From Planctomycetota bacterium (GTDB taxonomy: Bacteria; Planctomycetota; SZUA-567), in NCBI GenBank assembly GCA_031270145.1, contig JAISYD010000099.1, forward strand, positions 1-23,756: a stretch of 23,756 bases of DNA. Reading direction: 5' to 3'. Positions within the stretch are counted from its first letter, which is position 1. Each line of letters starts with the position of its first letter. The notes below the pieces were generated by a model that saw nothing but the letters and a program-made list of their open reading frames with translations, was not told where the DNA came from and searched no databases. A program made the position numbers and the translations under genes. This document shows positions 14,038 through 20,911 of the stretch, one piece after another.

Positions 14038-17000
14038 ATGCGGCTGCACGAACTGGCCAAAAAACACGGCTACAACCAGCAGGATCTCCTCGCCGCGCTG
14101 CGGGCGCAGAATTTCGACGTCAAGGACCCCCTGGCCTCCGTCGATGGCGAAATCGAGAAATGGGTCACCGACCAGGCCAAGGACGGCTGGACGCCGCTGC
14201 CGCCCGACAAGGGCAAGACCATAAAAAAGAAAAAGGTGGTGGTCGGCCGTCCGCCCGCGCCCGTCCGCCCGCCCGAAGAGGAGCGCCCCGACCAGGCCGG
14301 AGGCGATTCCAGGGCGCAGGCCGGATCCGAAACGCCGCCGAAGGCGCCGGCCAAACCGGAACCGGCGGCCATTGAAATGCCCCTGAAAACGCCGATCAGA
14401 AATAAAAAAAGCAAGCCGGCCGCATTGGACAAGGAGCCGGCGGAAGAGGCGAAACCGATCGCCTCCGAGGCCGGACGCCGGGACGAACCGCTCCCGGCCG
14501 CCTCGCCGCCGGAACCGACGGCGGAGAGCCAGCCGGAGAAACCGGCGTCCACCGCTCCGACCGCCAAACCGGAACTCAAGCCGATCAAGCGGGTGGCGAA
14601 TCCCATCACCGGCGGCGGCGCGGTGGGCAAGGTGTCGGGGGAGATTTTGGAACGCCTCAAGCGCACTCCCGTCCACCCGGCCAAAGCGGGCAAAAAAACC
14701 GGGGACGCCCGATCCCGGGACGACAAGCCCAGGGACGGCAGGGACAGGGACGCCTCGCCCAGGCGCAAGCCGCCCATAACCGGGGCGCAGCCGCCGGAAG
14801 ACGCCGCCGCCCCGGGGAAGCCGATCGTCAAGCACCGGGTGAAAACCAAGATCCGCTCCGGGCAGGACGCGGAGGATCGCGACGTCGTCGAAAAGAGGGC
14901 GAAAGCCGCCAAGCGCCCGCGCTCCAACCGCGACGACTGGGGCATGGACGATCTGGCGGACGGCGGCGACGATTACGCCGCGGCGCCGGAGGAAGGCGCG
15001 GCCGCCATCGACGTGGTGGCGCCGGACATCCTGTCGGCCGAAACCCCGGCCGACCGGATGGGGGCCGGCTTCAAGCATAAGCGGGCCGACTTCAAGTCGA
15101 AGCGGATCAGAAACGAATTGCCGGCCAGTTTCGCCGAAATCGACAACGAATTCACCCGCTCCATCGCCGGCGGCGGCCGCCGCCGCTCGAGCCGGGGCGG
15201 ACGCTCCCGCACCCGGACGGTGGGCCGCCGCTCCCGCACTCGCCGCATCGCCCAACCCATCCCCCGCGTCCCGGGCCAGGAGGCGGTGGTGCGCCTCGGC
15301 ATGACGATCCGGGACATCTCGATCGCCCTCGGCGTCAAGCTCCAGGAAATACTCGCCTTCATGCTTTCCCGGGGCGACATGATCCAGGTGAACGACATAC
15401 CGCCCGAGGAAACCATCGTCCTGATCGCCGAAAAGTTCAAAATCCCGCTGAAATGGGAAACCGAGGACGATTTGGAGGAGGATCTGGCCGAGGAGGCGCG
15501 GCGGCAGACCGAGGACGCCGACGCGGGCGACTTGGCGGAGCGCCCGCCCGTGATCACCTTCATGGGCCACGTCGACCACGGCAAGACCAGCCTCCTCGAC
15601 GCCATCCGCAACACCCGGGTGGTGGACGGCGAGCACGGCGGCATCACCCAGCATATCGGCGCCTATTCGGTGCTCCACAACGGCAAGCGGATCACCTTCC
15701 TCGACACCCCCGGCCACGAAGCCTTCTCGGCCATGCGGGCGCGCGGCGCCAACCTCACGGACATCGCCGTGCTGGTGGTGGCGGCCGACGACGGGGTCAT
15801 GCCCCAGACCGAAGAGGCGGCGGCCCACGCCAAGAACGCCAATGTGCCGACGGTCATCGCCATCAACAAGTGCGACTTGCCGTCGGCCAATCCCGACCGG
15901 GTCAGGCAGGAACTGGCCAACCGCCTGGGCCTGCTGCCGGAGGAATGGGGCGGCAAGGTGGGCATGATCAATGTTTCGGCCCATACCCGACAGGGAATAG
16001 ACAACCTGCTGGAGCGCATCCTGCTGGAAGCCGAGTTGCTGGAGTTGCGCGCCAACCCCAACCGGCCGGCCGCCGGCTTCGTGGTCGAGGCCCAGATGTC
16101 GGAGGGCCAGGGGGTGATCGCCACCCTGCTGGTGAAGGACGGCACTCTGCGGACCGGCGACGTCATCCTCTCGTCCAACGGCTACGGGAAAATCCGTTTC
16201 ATGTTCGACGAATTCGGCCGGCCCATTGAATCGGCCGGCCCCGGAATGCCGGTCAGGGCCTCCGGCCTTTCGGCCGTGCCGGAGGCGGGCGACAAATTCT
16301 TCATCCTCTCCGACATCCTGAAGGCCAGGGCCATCGCCGAGCAGCGCGAGCGCGAGTCCCGCGCCGCCGCCCTGGCGAAGCGCCAGCACGTCACCCTGGA
16401 AAACCTCACCAGCCACCTGGCCGGATCCGGCAAGCGGGAGCTGTCGGTGATCGTCAAGGCGGACGTGGCGGGCTCGCTGGAGGTGATCGAAAAAACGCTG
16501 CGGGACATGGCCACCTCCGAGGTGGGCATCAACATCATCCACGCGGCCGTGGGAGGCGTCAACCACGCCGACGTCATCCTGGCCGACGCCTCGGACGCCA
16601 TCGTGCTCGGCTTCCACGTGGTGGCCGAGAGCCAGGCCAGGAGCGCGGCCCTGAGCCTCGGGGTGCAGATCCGCACCTACCACGTCATCTACCGCATGAT
16701 CGAGGACATGCGGGCGGCCCTGGAGGGCCTGCTGCCGCCGGAGGAGAAGGAGGTGGTGCAGGGGCACGTGGAAATCCGCCAGGTGTTCCGCTCCTCCAAG
16801 ATCGGCGCCATCGCCGGCTGCTACGTCTCGGACGGCCTAATCCAGCGCACCAGCCGCATCCGCCTCTTCCGCAACCAGGTGATGATCTACGAGGGCGGCA
16901 TCCAGAGCTTGAGGCGGGTCAGGGACGACATCCGCGAGGTGAAGGCCGGCTTCGAATGCGGCATCAAGATCGCCGGCTACGACGGCATCGAGGAGGGGGA

Positions 17001-17046
17001 CTTAATCGAGGCCTTCGCCATCGAAGAAATAGCCAGAAAGCTCTAG
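14038..17046 (+). CDS. infB: Translation initiation factor IF-2
   Basis: IF-2 is the GTPase that brings fMet-tRNA to the 30S subunit and promotes subunit joining. This long form has 1002 residues. An IF2_N-like module (MRLHELAKKHGYNQQDLLAA) opens the protein. A Pro/Ala/Lys-rich disordered linker follows to about residue 375, then an Arg/Ser-rich patch (about 376-405) and a second IF2_N module (from about 415, VRLGMTIRDISIALG). The G domain has G1 GHVDHGKT (510-517), G3 DTPGHEAF, G4 NKCD (610-613) and SAH for G5. The C-terminal domains that contact fMet-tRNA are complete, ending AFAIEEIARKL. AGGA at 14025-14028 fixes the start. rbfA begins two bases after its stop. Confidence 0.97.
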   Translation: MRLHELAKKHGYNQQDLLAALRAQNFDVKDPLASVDGEIEKWVTDQAKDGWTPLPPDKGKTIKKKKVVVGRPPAPVRPPEEERPDQAGGDSRAQAGSETPPKAPAKPEPAAIEMPLKTPIRNKKSKPAALDKEPAEEAKPIASEAGRRDEPLPAASPPEPTAESQPEKPASTAPTAKPELKPIKRVANPITGGGAVGKVSGEILERLKRTPVHPAKAGKKTGDARSRDDKPRDGRDRDASPRRKPPITGAQPPEDAAAPGKPIVKHRVKTKIRSGQDAEDRDVVEKRAKAAKRPRSNRDDWGMDDLADGGDDYAAAPEEGAAAIDVVAPDILSAETPADRMGAGFKHKRADFKSKRIRNELPASFAEIDNEFTRSIAGGGRRRSSRGGRSRTRTVGRRSRTRRIAQPIPRVPGQEAVVRLGMTIRDISIALGVKLQEILAFMLSRGDMIQVNDIPPEETIVLIAEKFKIPLKWETEDDLEEDLAEEARRQTEDADAGDLAERPPVITFMGHVDHGKTSLLDAIRNTRVVDGEHGGITQHIGAYSVLHNGKRITFLDTPGHEAFSAMRARGANLTDIAVLVVAADDGVMPQTEEAAAHAKNANVPTVIAINKCDLPSANPDRVRQELANRLGLLPEEWGGKVGMINVSAHTRQGIDNLLERILLEAELLELRANPNRPAAGFVVEAQMSEGQGVIATLLVKDGTLRTGDVILSSNGYGKIRFMFDEFGRPIESAGPGMPVRASGLSAVPEAGDKFFILSDILKARAIAEQRERESRAAALAKRQHVTLENLTSHLAGSGKRELSVIVKADVAGSLEVIEKTLRDMATSEVGINIIHAAVGGVNHADVILADASDAIVLGFHVVAESQARSAALSLGVQIRTYHVIYRMIEDMRAALEGLLPPEEKEVVQGHVEIRQVFRSSKIGAIAGCYVSDGLIQRTSRIRLFRNQVMIYEGGIQSLRRVRDDIREVKAGFECGIKIAGYDGIEEGDLIEAFAIEEIARKL

Positions 17047-17048
17047 CC

Positions 17049-17582
17049 ATGCCCAGCAGACGCCAGGAGCGGGTCGGCAAGCGGATCATTCAGGAATTGG
17101 TGGACGCCCTCCGCGACCTCAAGGGCGTGGATCTGGGCTTCGTCACCCTCACCGGTTGCGAGGCGTCGCCGGATCTGCGCCACGCCAAGGTCAAATTCTC
17201 GGTGCTGGGGGAGGACGGGGACCGGGAGCGGGTGGCCAACCTGCTCCGACAGAATGCCTCCAGGCTGCGGCGGATGATCGGCAGGCCGCTCGGCTTGAAG
17301 ACGACGCCGGAAATCAATTTTGAATTCGACGCCTCAATCGAGCAGGCCGAGCGCATAAGCCGCCTCATCCGCGAGGCGCGGCTGACCGACGCCAATCCCG
17401 ATCCCCTGCCCCCGGCGGCGGAACCGCCCGCCGCCCGGCCCGAACCGGCGCCCGATCCCTTCGAGGCCGCCCGGCTGGCGGTGGAGGAGGAAGGGTTGCC
17501 CGGCTTCGGAGGCGAACTGGCCGGGATGGACGACGATCCGGCCTGGCGCCCCATAAACCTCGACGCGCCGCCCGACGACTAG
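17049..17582 (+). CDS. rbfA: Ribosome-binding factor A with acidic C-terminal tail
   Basis: RbfA binds the 30S subunit late in 16S rRNA maturation. Residues 1-112 match the KH-like fold: RVGKRIIQELVDALRDLKG, DLRHAKVKFSVLGED, LRRMIGRPLGLKTTPEINF and FDASIEQAERISRLI. The protein is 177 residues long, about 60 more than common RbfA. The extra part is Pro/Ala-rich (118-138) and then acidic, ending PINLDAPPDD. The start at 17049 follows the infB stop by two bases, with only weak purines upstream, so translation is probably coupled to infB; an open frame inside infB upstream is a shadow. The usual next gene, truB, is absent; fliW follows after about 150 bases. Confidence 0.88.
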   Translation: MPSRRQERVGKRIIQELVDALRDLKGVDLGFVTLTGCEASPDLRHAKVKFSVLGEDGDRERVANLLRQNASRLRRMIGRPLGLKTTPEINFEFDASIEQAERISRLIREARLTDANPDPLPPAAEPPAARPEPAPDPFEAARLAVEEEGLPGFGGELAGMDDDPAWRPINLDAPPDD

Positions 17583-17646
17583 CGGGGACGGCGCCGGCGG
17601 TTTCCGGCTCCCATCCGGAGAAACACTCCAGAAAACAGCCCTCCCG

Positions 17647-17654
17647 GCCGATAA
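17647..17654 (+). promoter_or_regulatory. Possible sigma-28 (FliA) -10 element before fliW
   Basis: GCCGATAA at 17647-17654 is an exact match to the flagellar sigma-28 -10 consensus, 81 bases before the fliW start. The expected TAAA -35 at a 15-base spacing is not present; GAAA at 17631-17634 has a 12-base spacing. The rest of the 152-base gap between rbfA and fliW holds a bulged hairpin but no gene. Confidence 0.35.
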
Positions 17655-17721
17655 TGATCTCGGGCGCCTGGTTACGGCGGGACGCGCGGCGCGCCCTGAC
17701 ACGGAATGCCGTTTGGCGGCG

Positions 17722-17730
17722 ACAGGAGGG
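17722..17730 (+). promoter_or_regulatory. CsrA-like binding site over the fliW ribosome binding site
   Basis: ACAGGAGGG (17722-17730) combines a full Shine-Dalgarno with the CsrA recognition core ACARGGA. A short GCG/CGC stem (17719-17721 with 17732-17734) would place GGA in the loop. It lies 5 bases before the ATG at 17735. Confidence 0.45.
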
Positions 17731-17734
17731 ACGC

Positions 17735-18226
17735 ATGATAGTCAAGACCAGCCGGTTCGGCGACAAGGAGGTTCCGGACGATGCCCTCCTCGTCTTCCCG
17801 GAAGGGGTGATTGGATTCCGCGACGCCACCCGGTTCGTCATGTTCGAGTGTTCGGACGACGGCATTTTCAAATGGCTCCAGTCCTGCGACCGGCCGGAAC
17901 TGGCCTTTGTCATCTGCGAAGCAAACATCATCGTACCGTCCTACCAGATTCTCATCGGCGAAAAGGAGCGCCAGGTTCTCAAGCTGGCGAAGCCGGAGGA
18001 CGCGGTGGTCTGCCTCATCCTGGTGATCCCCAAGAATCCGATCGACGCCACGGCCAACCTGCTCGGCCCGCTGGTGATGAACACGGAGACCCGCATCGGC
18101 ATCCAGGTGGTGGTCGTCAATCCCCAATACAGCACCCGCCACCGCCTGTTTAAGAACCCGGATCCGGAAACCGGGGAGGCGACCGAGCCGATCGGCAAGG
18201 AGGATACCGGCCATGCTGGTGCTTAG
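17735..18226 (+). CDS. fliW: Flagellar assembly factor FliW, CsrA antagonist
   Basis: FliW binds CsrA allosterically and blocks its RNA binding until flagellin titrates FliW away. The 163 residues show family segments LVFPEGVIGF, a KWLQSCDRPELAFVI region and ATANLLGPLVMNTETRIG with QVVV after it. The tail beyond about 145 is acidic and Pro-rich. The start at 17735 is set by AGGAGGG at 17724-17730; a longer frame upstream lacks such a site and gives Arg-rich sequence. It overlaps csrA by 14 bases, the standard partnered arrangement. No flagellar structural gene is in the window, so the cells may be flagellated with those genes elsewhere, or the pair may control other targets. Confidence 0.92.
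   Translation: MIVKTSRFGDKEVPDDALLVFPEGVIGFRDATRFVMFECSDDGIFKWLQSCDRPELAFVICEANIIVPSYQILIGEKERQVLKLAKPEDAVVCLILVIPKNPIDATANLLGPLVMNTETRIGIQVVVVNPQYSTRHRLFKNPDPETGEATEPIGKEDTGHAGA
18196..18203 (+). promoter_or_regulatory. CsrA-like binding site over the csrA ribosome binding site
   Basis: CAAGGAGG (18196-18203) fits the CARGGA core and serves as the csrA Shine-Dalgarno, 9 bases before the ATG at 18213. A short stem (CGG 18193-18195 with CCG 18207-18209, plus one wobble pair) would show GGA in the loop. Confidence 0.4.
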
Positions 18227-18563
18227 CCGCCGCAAGGATGAAACCATCATGATCGGCGACGATGTGGAGATAACCATCGTCGACGTCAGGGGCGACGCCG
18301 TCCGCCTGGGGATCAAGGCGCCCAGGGACGTCTCGGTGCACCGCAAGGAAATCTACGACGCCATACAGGCGGAGAACATCGCCGCCGCCCGGGAAAACGC
18401 CCCGGATCAACTCGCGGTCGGCGGCTTGGGCAGCCTGCTCAAGGCCGGCGACGCCGCCCGGCCGTCGGGCCTGGGGAAACTCTCGGGCGGCAAGGCGACG
18501 CCGGCCCCGCCGCCGGCCGGCCTGGCCAAACTCATGTCCAAGGTCAAGCCATCGGCGAGATGA
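18213..18563 (+). CDS. csrA: Carbon storage regulator CsrA with extended C-terminus
   Basis: CsrA is a dimeric RNA-binding protein that represses or stabilises mRNAs by binding GGA motifs near ribosome binding sites. Residues 1-60 are canonical: MLVLSRRKDETIMIGDDVEI, then VRLGIKAPRDVSVHR and KEIYDAIQAEN. The RNA-contact residues L4, R6, V42 and R44 are all kept. The protein is 116 residues long, against the usual 60-75. The extra part (about 66-116) contains two GL-rich, helix-like segments (GGLGSLLKAGD and GLAKLMSKVKPSAR) around a Gly/Pro/Ala stretch. The start overlaps fliW by 14 bases and has AAGGAGG upstream. Such an extension could alter FliW binding or dimer contacts, but this is untested. 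Confidence 0.93.
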   Translation: MLVLSRRKDETIMIGDDVEITIVDVRGDAVRLGIKAPRDVSVHRKEIYDAIQAENIAAARENAPDQLAVGGLGSLLKAGDAARPSGLGKLSGGKATPAPPPAGLAKLMSKVKPSAR

Positions 18564-18567
18564 GACG

Positions 18568-18665
18568 GCAGGCGGGGCGGAAGACTCGGAGAGCTGGCGT
18601 TCCTTCGCGGAGGCCGCCTCCCGCGCCGCCGTACCGCCGCCCTTTGGCCGCCGTACCCCGCCTGC
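18568..18665 (+). ncRNA. Structured element after csrA, possible 3' UTR or small RNA with GGA motifs
   Basis: GCAGGCGGGG (18568-18577) and CCCCGCCTGC (18656-18665) are a perfect 10-base inverted repeat beginning four bases after the csrA stop. Enclosed are a bulged hairpin (18606-18625, GGAGG with CCTCC), a direct repeat GCCGCCGTACC, and three GGA motifs (18579-18581, 18588-18590, 18609-18611). A T7 run follows at 18691-18697. This could be a folded 3' untranslated region or a small RNA able to bind CsrA. No homologue is recognised and GC-rich sequence pairs easily, so confidence is low. Confidence 0.3.
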
Positions 18666-18707
18666 ATATGCGTCGACCTGCGAAAAGTTATTTTTTTGGC
18701 ATATGCC
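18664..18707. repeat. Repeated CATATG palindrome pair
   Basis: The palindrome GCATATGC occurs at 18664-18671 and again, as GGCATATGCC, at 18698-18707; both are followed closely by CGACC. The 26 bases between hold an A-rich and T7 stretch. Palindrome pairs like this may be operator sites or repeat ends; which protein or element would use them is unknown. Confidence 0.35.
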
Positions 18708-18767
18708 GACCGCGCCGGGGAACGGCGCTTTGCCAATCATGCTTGCGGGAAGGAGGCGGCGACTTTC

Positions 18768-19033
18768 ATGCGCTTGCTAAAAATCGTTAGATTTTATCTA
18801 ATGTTTCCAAACGCCTCGTATCAATTTTTTTATTTTGGCTGAAGGAACGGCTGGTTGATTCGGTTGGCGAGCCGGGCGCCTATAACGTCGCCATAACCCT
18901 ATTCTTAACGCTCCTCCTGGTTGCAACGGCAATCGTGGCGATCTATTTCTATAACGCTCTTTTTCCAAGAATCCTATGCCTGCAAGGCGACTTTCCCGTC
19001 GCCGAGGACAGGACGGAACGCTTTTTCGGCTAG
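18768..19033 (+). pseudogene. Small single-pass membrane protein, frameshifted at a T7 run
   Basis: An ATG at 18768, with AAGGAGG about 11 bases upstream, opens a frame (MRLLKIVRFYLMFPNASYQ) that stops at 18840-18842. A second frame, open from 18791 to the TAG at 19031-19033, continues the same protein-like text with WLKERLVDSVGEPGAYN, a strong membrane helix (VAITLFLTLLLVATAIVAIY) and a polar tail ending TERFFG. The two frames join at the run of seven T at 18825-18831: one extra T there would give a single 88-residue protein. This may be a decayed gene, a homopolymer sequencing error or a slippage site. I do not recognise the family. It is lower in GC than its neighbours and converges with the SPFH gene. 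Confidence 0.45.
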
Positions 19034-19088
19034 ACGCCGGCGACGCCATCGAGGCTGTTCTCAAAAGAATCGAATGACCCCGGGAGGC

Positions 19089-20693
19089 TTATTCCTTCCC
19101 CTTCCGCTCCGCTTCCTTCCCGCCCTCCCCCGTCGCGGCCCAGGCCCGCGCCTCCGGCATGAACGGTTTGAAAATGCCGCCCAGGCCCGGCGAGCGATCG
19201 GTGGAAATGATGGCCTGGATCAGGGGCGCCGTTTTCTGGTAAAGGGTGTAGCGGGCCAGGTTCATGCCGCCGCCAAAGGCCTCGGACATGGCGGCGGTCA
19301 CCGCCGCCTCGGCCTCGTTGCTCATTTGAATCACGTCCCGCTCGGCCCCGGCCCGGATCAGGATCGCCTCGGCCTGCAGTTTGGCCGCCTCGGCCTCCAG
19401 TCTCGCCACTTCCAGTTCGCGCCGGCCGGAGGTGAGCTGCACCGACTGCTCCTGCTCGGCCTTGATGCGGGCCCGGATGGCGGCGGTTTCCGACTCCACC
19501 TTTTCCCGATTCCGGATCGCCAGCATCTCCTGCCGGGTAAGCTCGGCCTGAGAGCGCGCCTGCTCGATCTGCTGCTCGATTTTCCGCTGGTTCTGCAACG
19601 CCACCTCGCGCTCGCGGATGATGGCCGTGACCTCCTCGGGCGGGGTGATGTTCCGGATAAGCATGGAGCGGATATCGACGCCCCAATTGCGGCACTGGTT
19701 TTTCAGGTGTTTTTCCAGCGAGTCCTGGAAGCCCTGGCGGGTCTCCCCGACGATGAAATCGATGGCCGGGTGCTTCGAGCCCTCTATCCGGCTGAATCCC
19801 CTGGCCTTGGGGAGGATGATCTTCTTCAGCATATCGTCCATGTCGCCGACCTGGTGGGTGAGCTGGGCCGCTCTTTCGCGGGTGACGGCGAATTCCAGCG
19901 TCCCCTCCACCACCACCGTGAAGCCATCCTGGGTCAGGAAGGAAATGGCGTCGTCGCCCTGGAGTTCGAAGCGTTGGCTTTGCAGGTTCAACTCGGTGAC
20001 GGCGTAAATGTAGGGGTTCAGGAAATAGGTGCCGGGGCCAAGAGGCTTTTCCTGCACGCCCTTCACGCCGTCGGCGACGACGAAGACGTTTTTCAGCTCG
20101 GCCGGGAGATCGCCGCTCAGGGGGTCGAGCCCGGAAAGCCGGGCCACAACCCCGACATGGCCGGGGCGTATGGTGATGGCCTCGAAGACGTCCACTTTTT
20201 CGGCATAAGGGTTGATTCGGTACTTGCCGGGCCGGAGGATGGCCTCCGCTATCCCCTTGCAGCCTTCGGGGGCGATGACCGCGCCGGACGGCGCGTCCTC
20301 GCCGTATAGCCGGGTGACCACCCCGAGGCTCCCGGCCGGGATGATGGTGACGTCGGTGAACTCCCAGTCCCAGTCGTAGGGGTTGTAGAAATGGCGTCCC
20401 TCGGGCAGCGGCTCCAGTTGGACGCCCTTTTGCCCGGGACGGACGGCGATTATCTCGCCCGGCCGCAGGTTGTCGCCGGTCTTGCGGATAAGGATGGCGA
20501 TCCGGTCGTTGTCGGTCTCGATGCGGCACCAGTACCAGACGAAAAGGCCGCCGCCGGCCAAAACGGCGAGAACCGCCAGCAGAATGGTGGCGAGAAGCAT
20601 CACTTTGGCCATGATGACAAAGCGGGGGCCGGGCGGGCCGGCCTTTATTTCCGAACGGTAATTGCGCCGCCTCGGGCCATCGTCCTCAAGCAT
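19089..20693 (-). CDS. SPFH/band-7 (stomatin-prohibitin-flotillin) membrane protein with repeated N-terminal modules
   Basis: This 534-residue protein has one N-terminal membrane helix (about 27-55, VMLLATILLAVLAVLAGGGL) and a band-7 domain at about 225-365 (LNLQSQRFELQGDDAISFLT onward). A long Glu/Arg/Ala coiled coil follows (about 360-470), then a tail with GIFKPFMPEARAW. Band-7 proteins form rings or microdomains at membranes and often escort proteases. Before the band-7 domain, a module of about 60 residues occurs three times, each with a PG-type turn and NPY (LPEGRHFYNPY, LRPGKYRINPY, LGPGTYFLNPY). The start at 20693 has GGAGGGG 7 bases upstream; a more upstream ATG at 20777 has none. 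It is divergent from the FHA-kinase. Its specific partner is unknown. Confidence 0.82.
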   Translation of the reverse strand: MLEDDGPRRRNYRSEIKAGPPGPRFVIMAKVMLLATILLAVLAVLAGGGLFVWYWCRIETDNDRIAILIRKTGDNLRPGEIIAVRPGQKGVQLEPLPEGRHFYNPYDWDWEFTDVTIIPAGSLGVVTRLYGEDAPSGAVIAPEGCKGIAEAILRPGKYRINPYAEKVDVFEAITIRPGHVGVVARLSGLDPLSGDLPAELKNVFVVADGVKGVQEKPLGPGTYFLNPYIYAVTELNLQSQRFELQGDDAISFLTQDGFTVVVEGTLEFAVTRERAAQLTHQVGDMDDMLKKIILPKARGFSRIEGSKHPAIDFIVGETRQGFQDSLEKHLKNQCRNWGVDIRSMLIRNITPPEEVTAIIREREVALQNQRKIEQQIEQARSQAELTRQEMLAIRNREKVESETAAIRARIKAEQEQSVQLTSGRRELEVARLEAEAAKLQAEAILIRAGAERDVIQMSNEAEAAVTAAMSEAFGGGMNLARYTLYQKTAPLIQAIISTDRSPGLGGIFKPFMPEARAWAATGEGGKEAERKGKE

Positions 20694-20765
20694 GTCCTTG
20701 CCCCTCCGGTTGGTTTCCCCCGCTTCGCGCCGCCGCCCGATCCATAGCCGGTTGCCGTAACCTCC

Positions 20766-20794
20766 ATGATCGCGCATGGAAGGGAAAATGTCAA
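20766..20794 (-). promoter_or_regulatory. Possible promoter of the SPFH gene
   Basis: On the minus strand, perfect TTGACA (20794-20789), a 17-base spacer and GATCAT (20771-20766, four of six matches) lie about 70 bases before the start at 20693. Confidence 0.4.
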
Positions 20795-20833
20795 AGGGGT
20801 AAAATGATTTTATCGGAAAACGGATTTGCCGGA

Positions 20834-20862
20834 TTGCGTTTTTCCCGATTCCATGGCATAAA
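20834..20862 (+). promoter_or_regulatory. Possible promoter of the FHA-kinase gene
   Basis: TTGCGT (20834-20839), a 17-base spacer and CATAAA (20857-20862) lie about 50 bases before the kinase start. The match is modest. A GC palindrome (CCGGCGAACGCCGG) lies between it and the ribosome binding site. Confidence 0.28.
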
Positions 20863-20911
20863 CACGGTTTGACGCCGCTCTCCGGCGAACGCCGGCGCGG
20901 AAGAGGGCAGC

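Noticed and set aside
14023..16767. A 914-residue open frame antisense to infB
   Set aside because: It mirrors the infB codons in a GC-rich gene, has low-complexity His/Arg/Gly text and no family motif, while infB is unmistakable.
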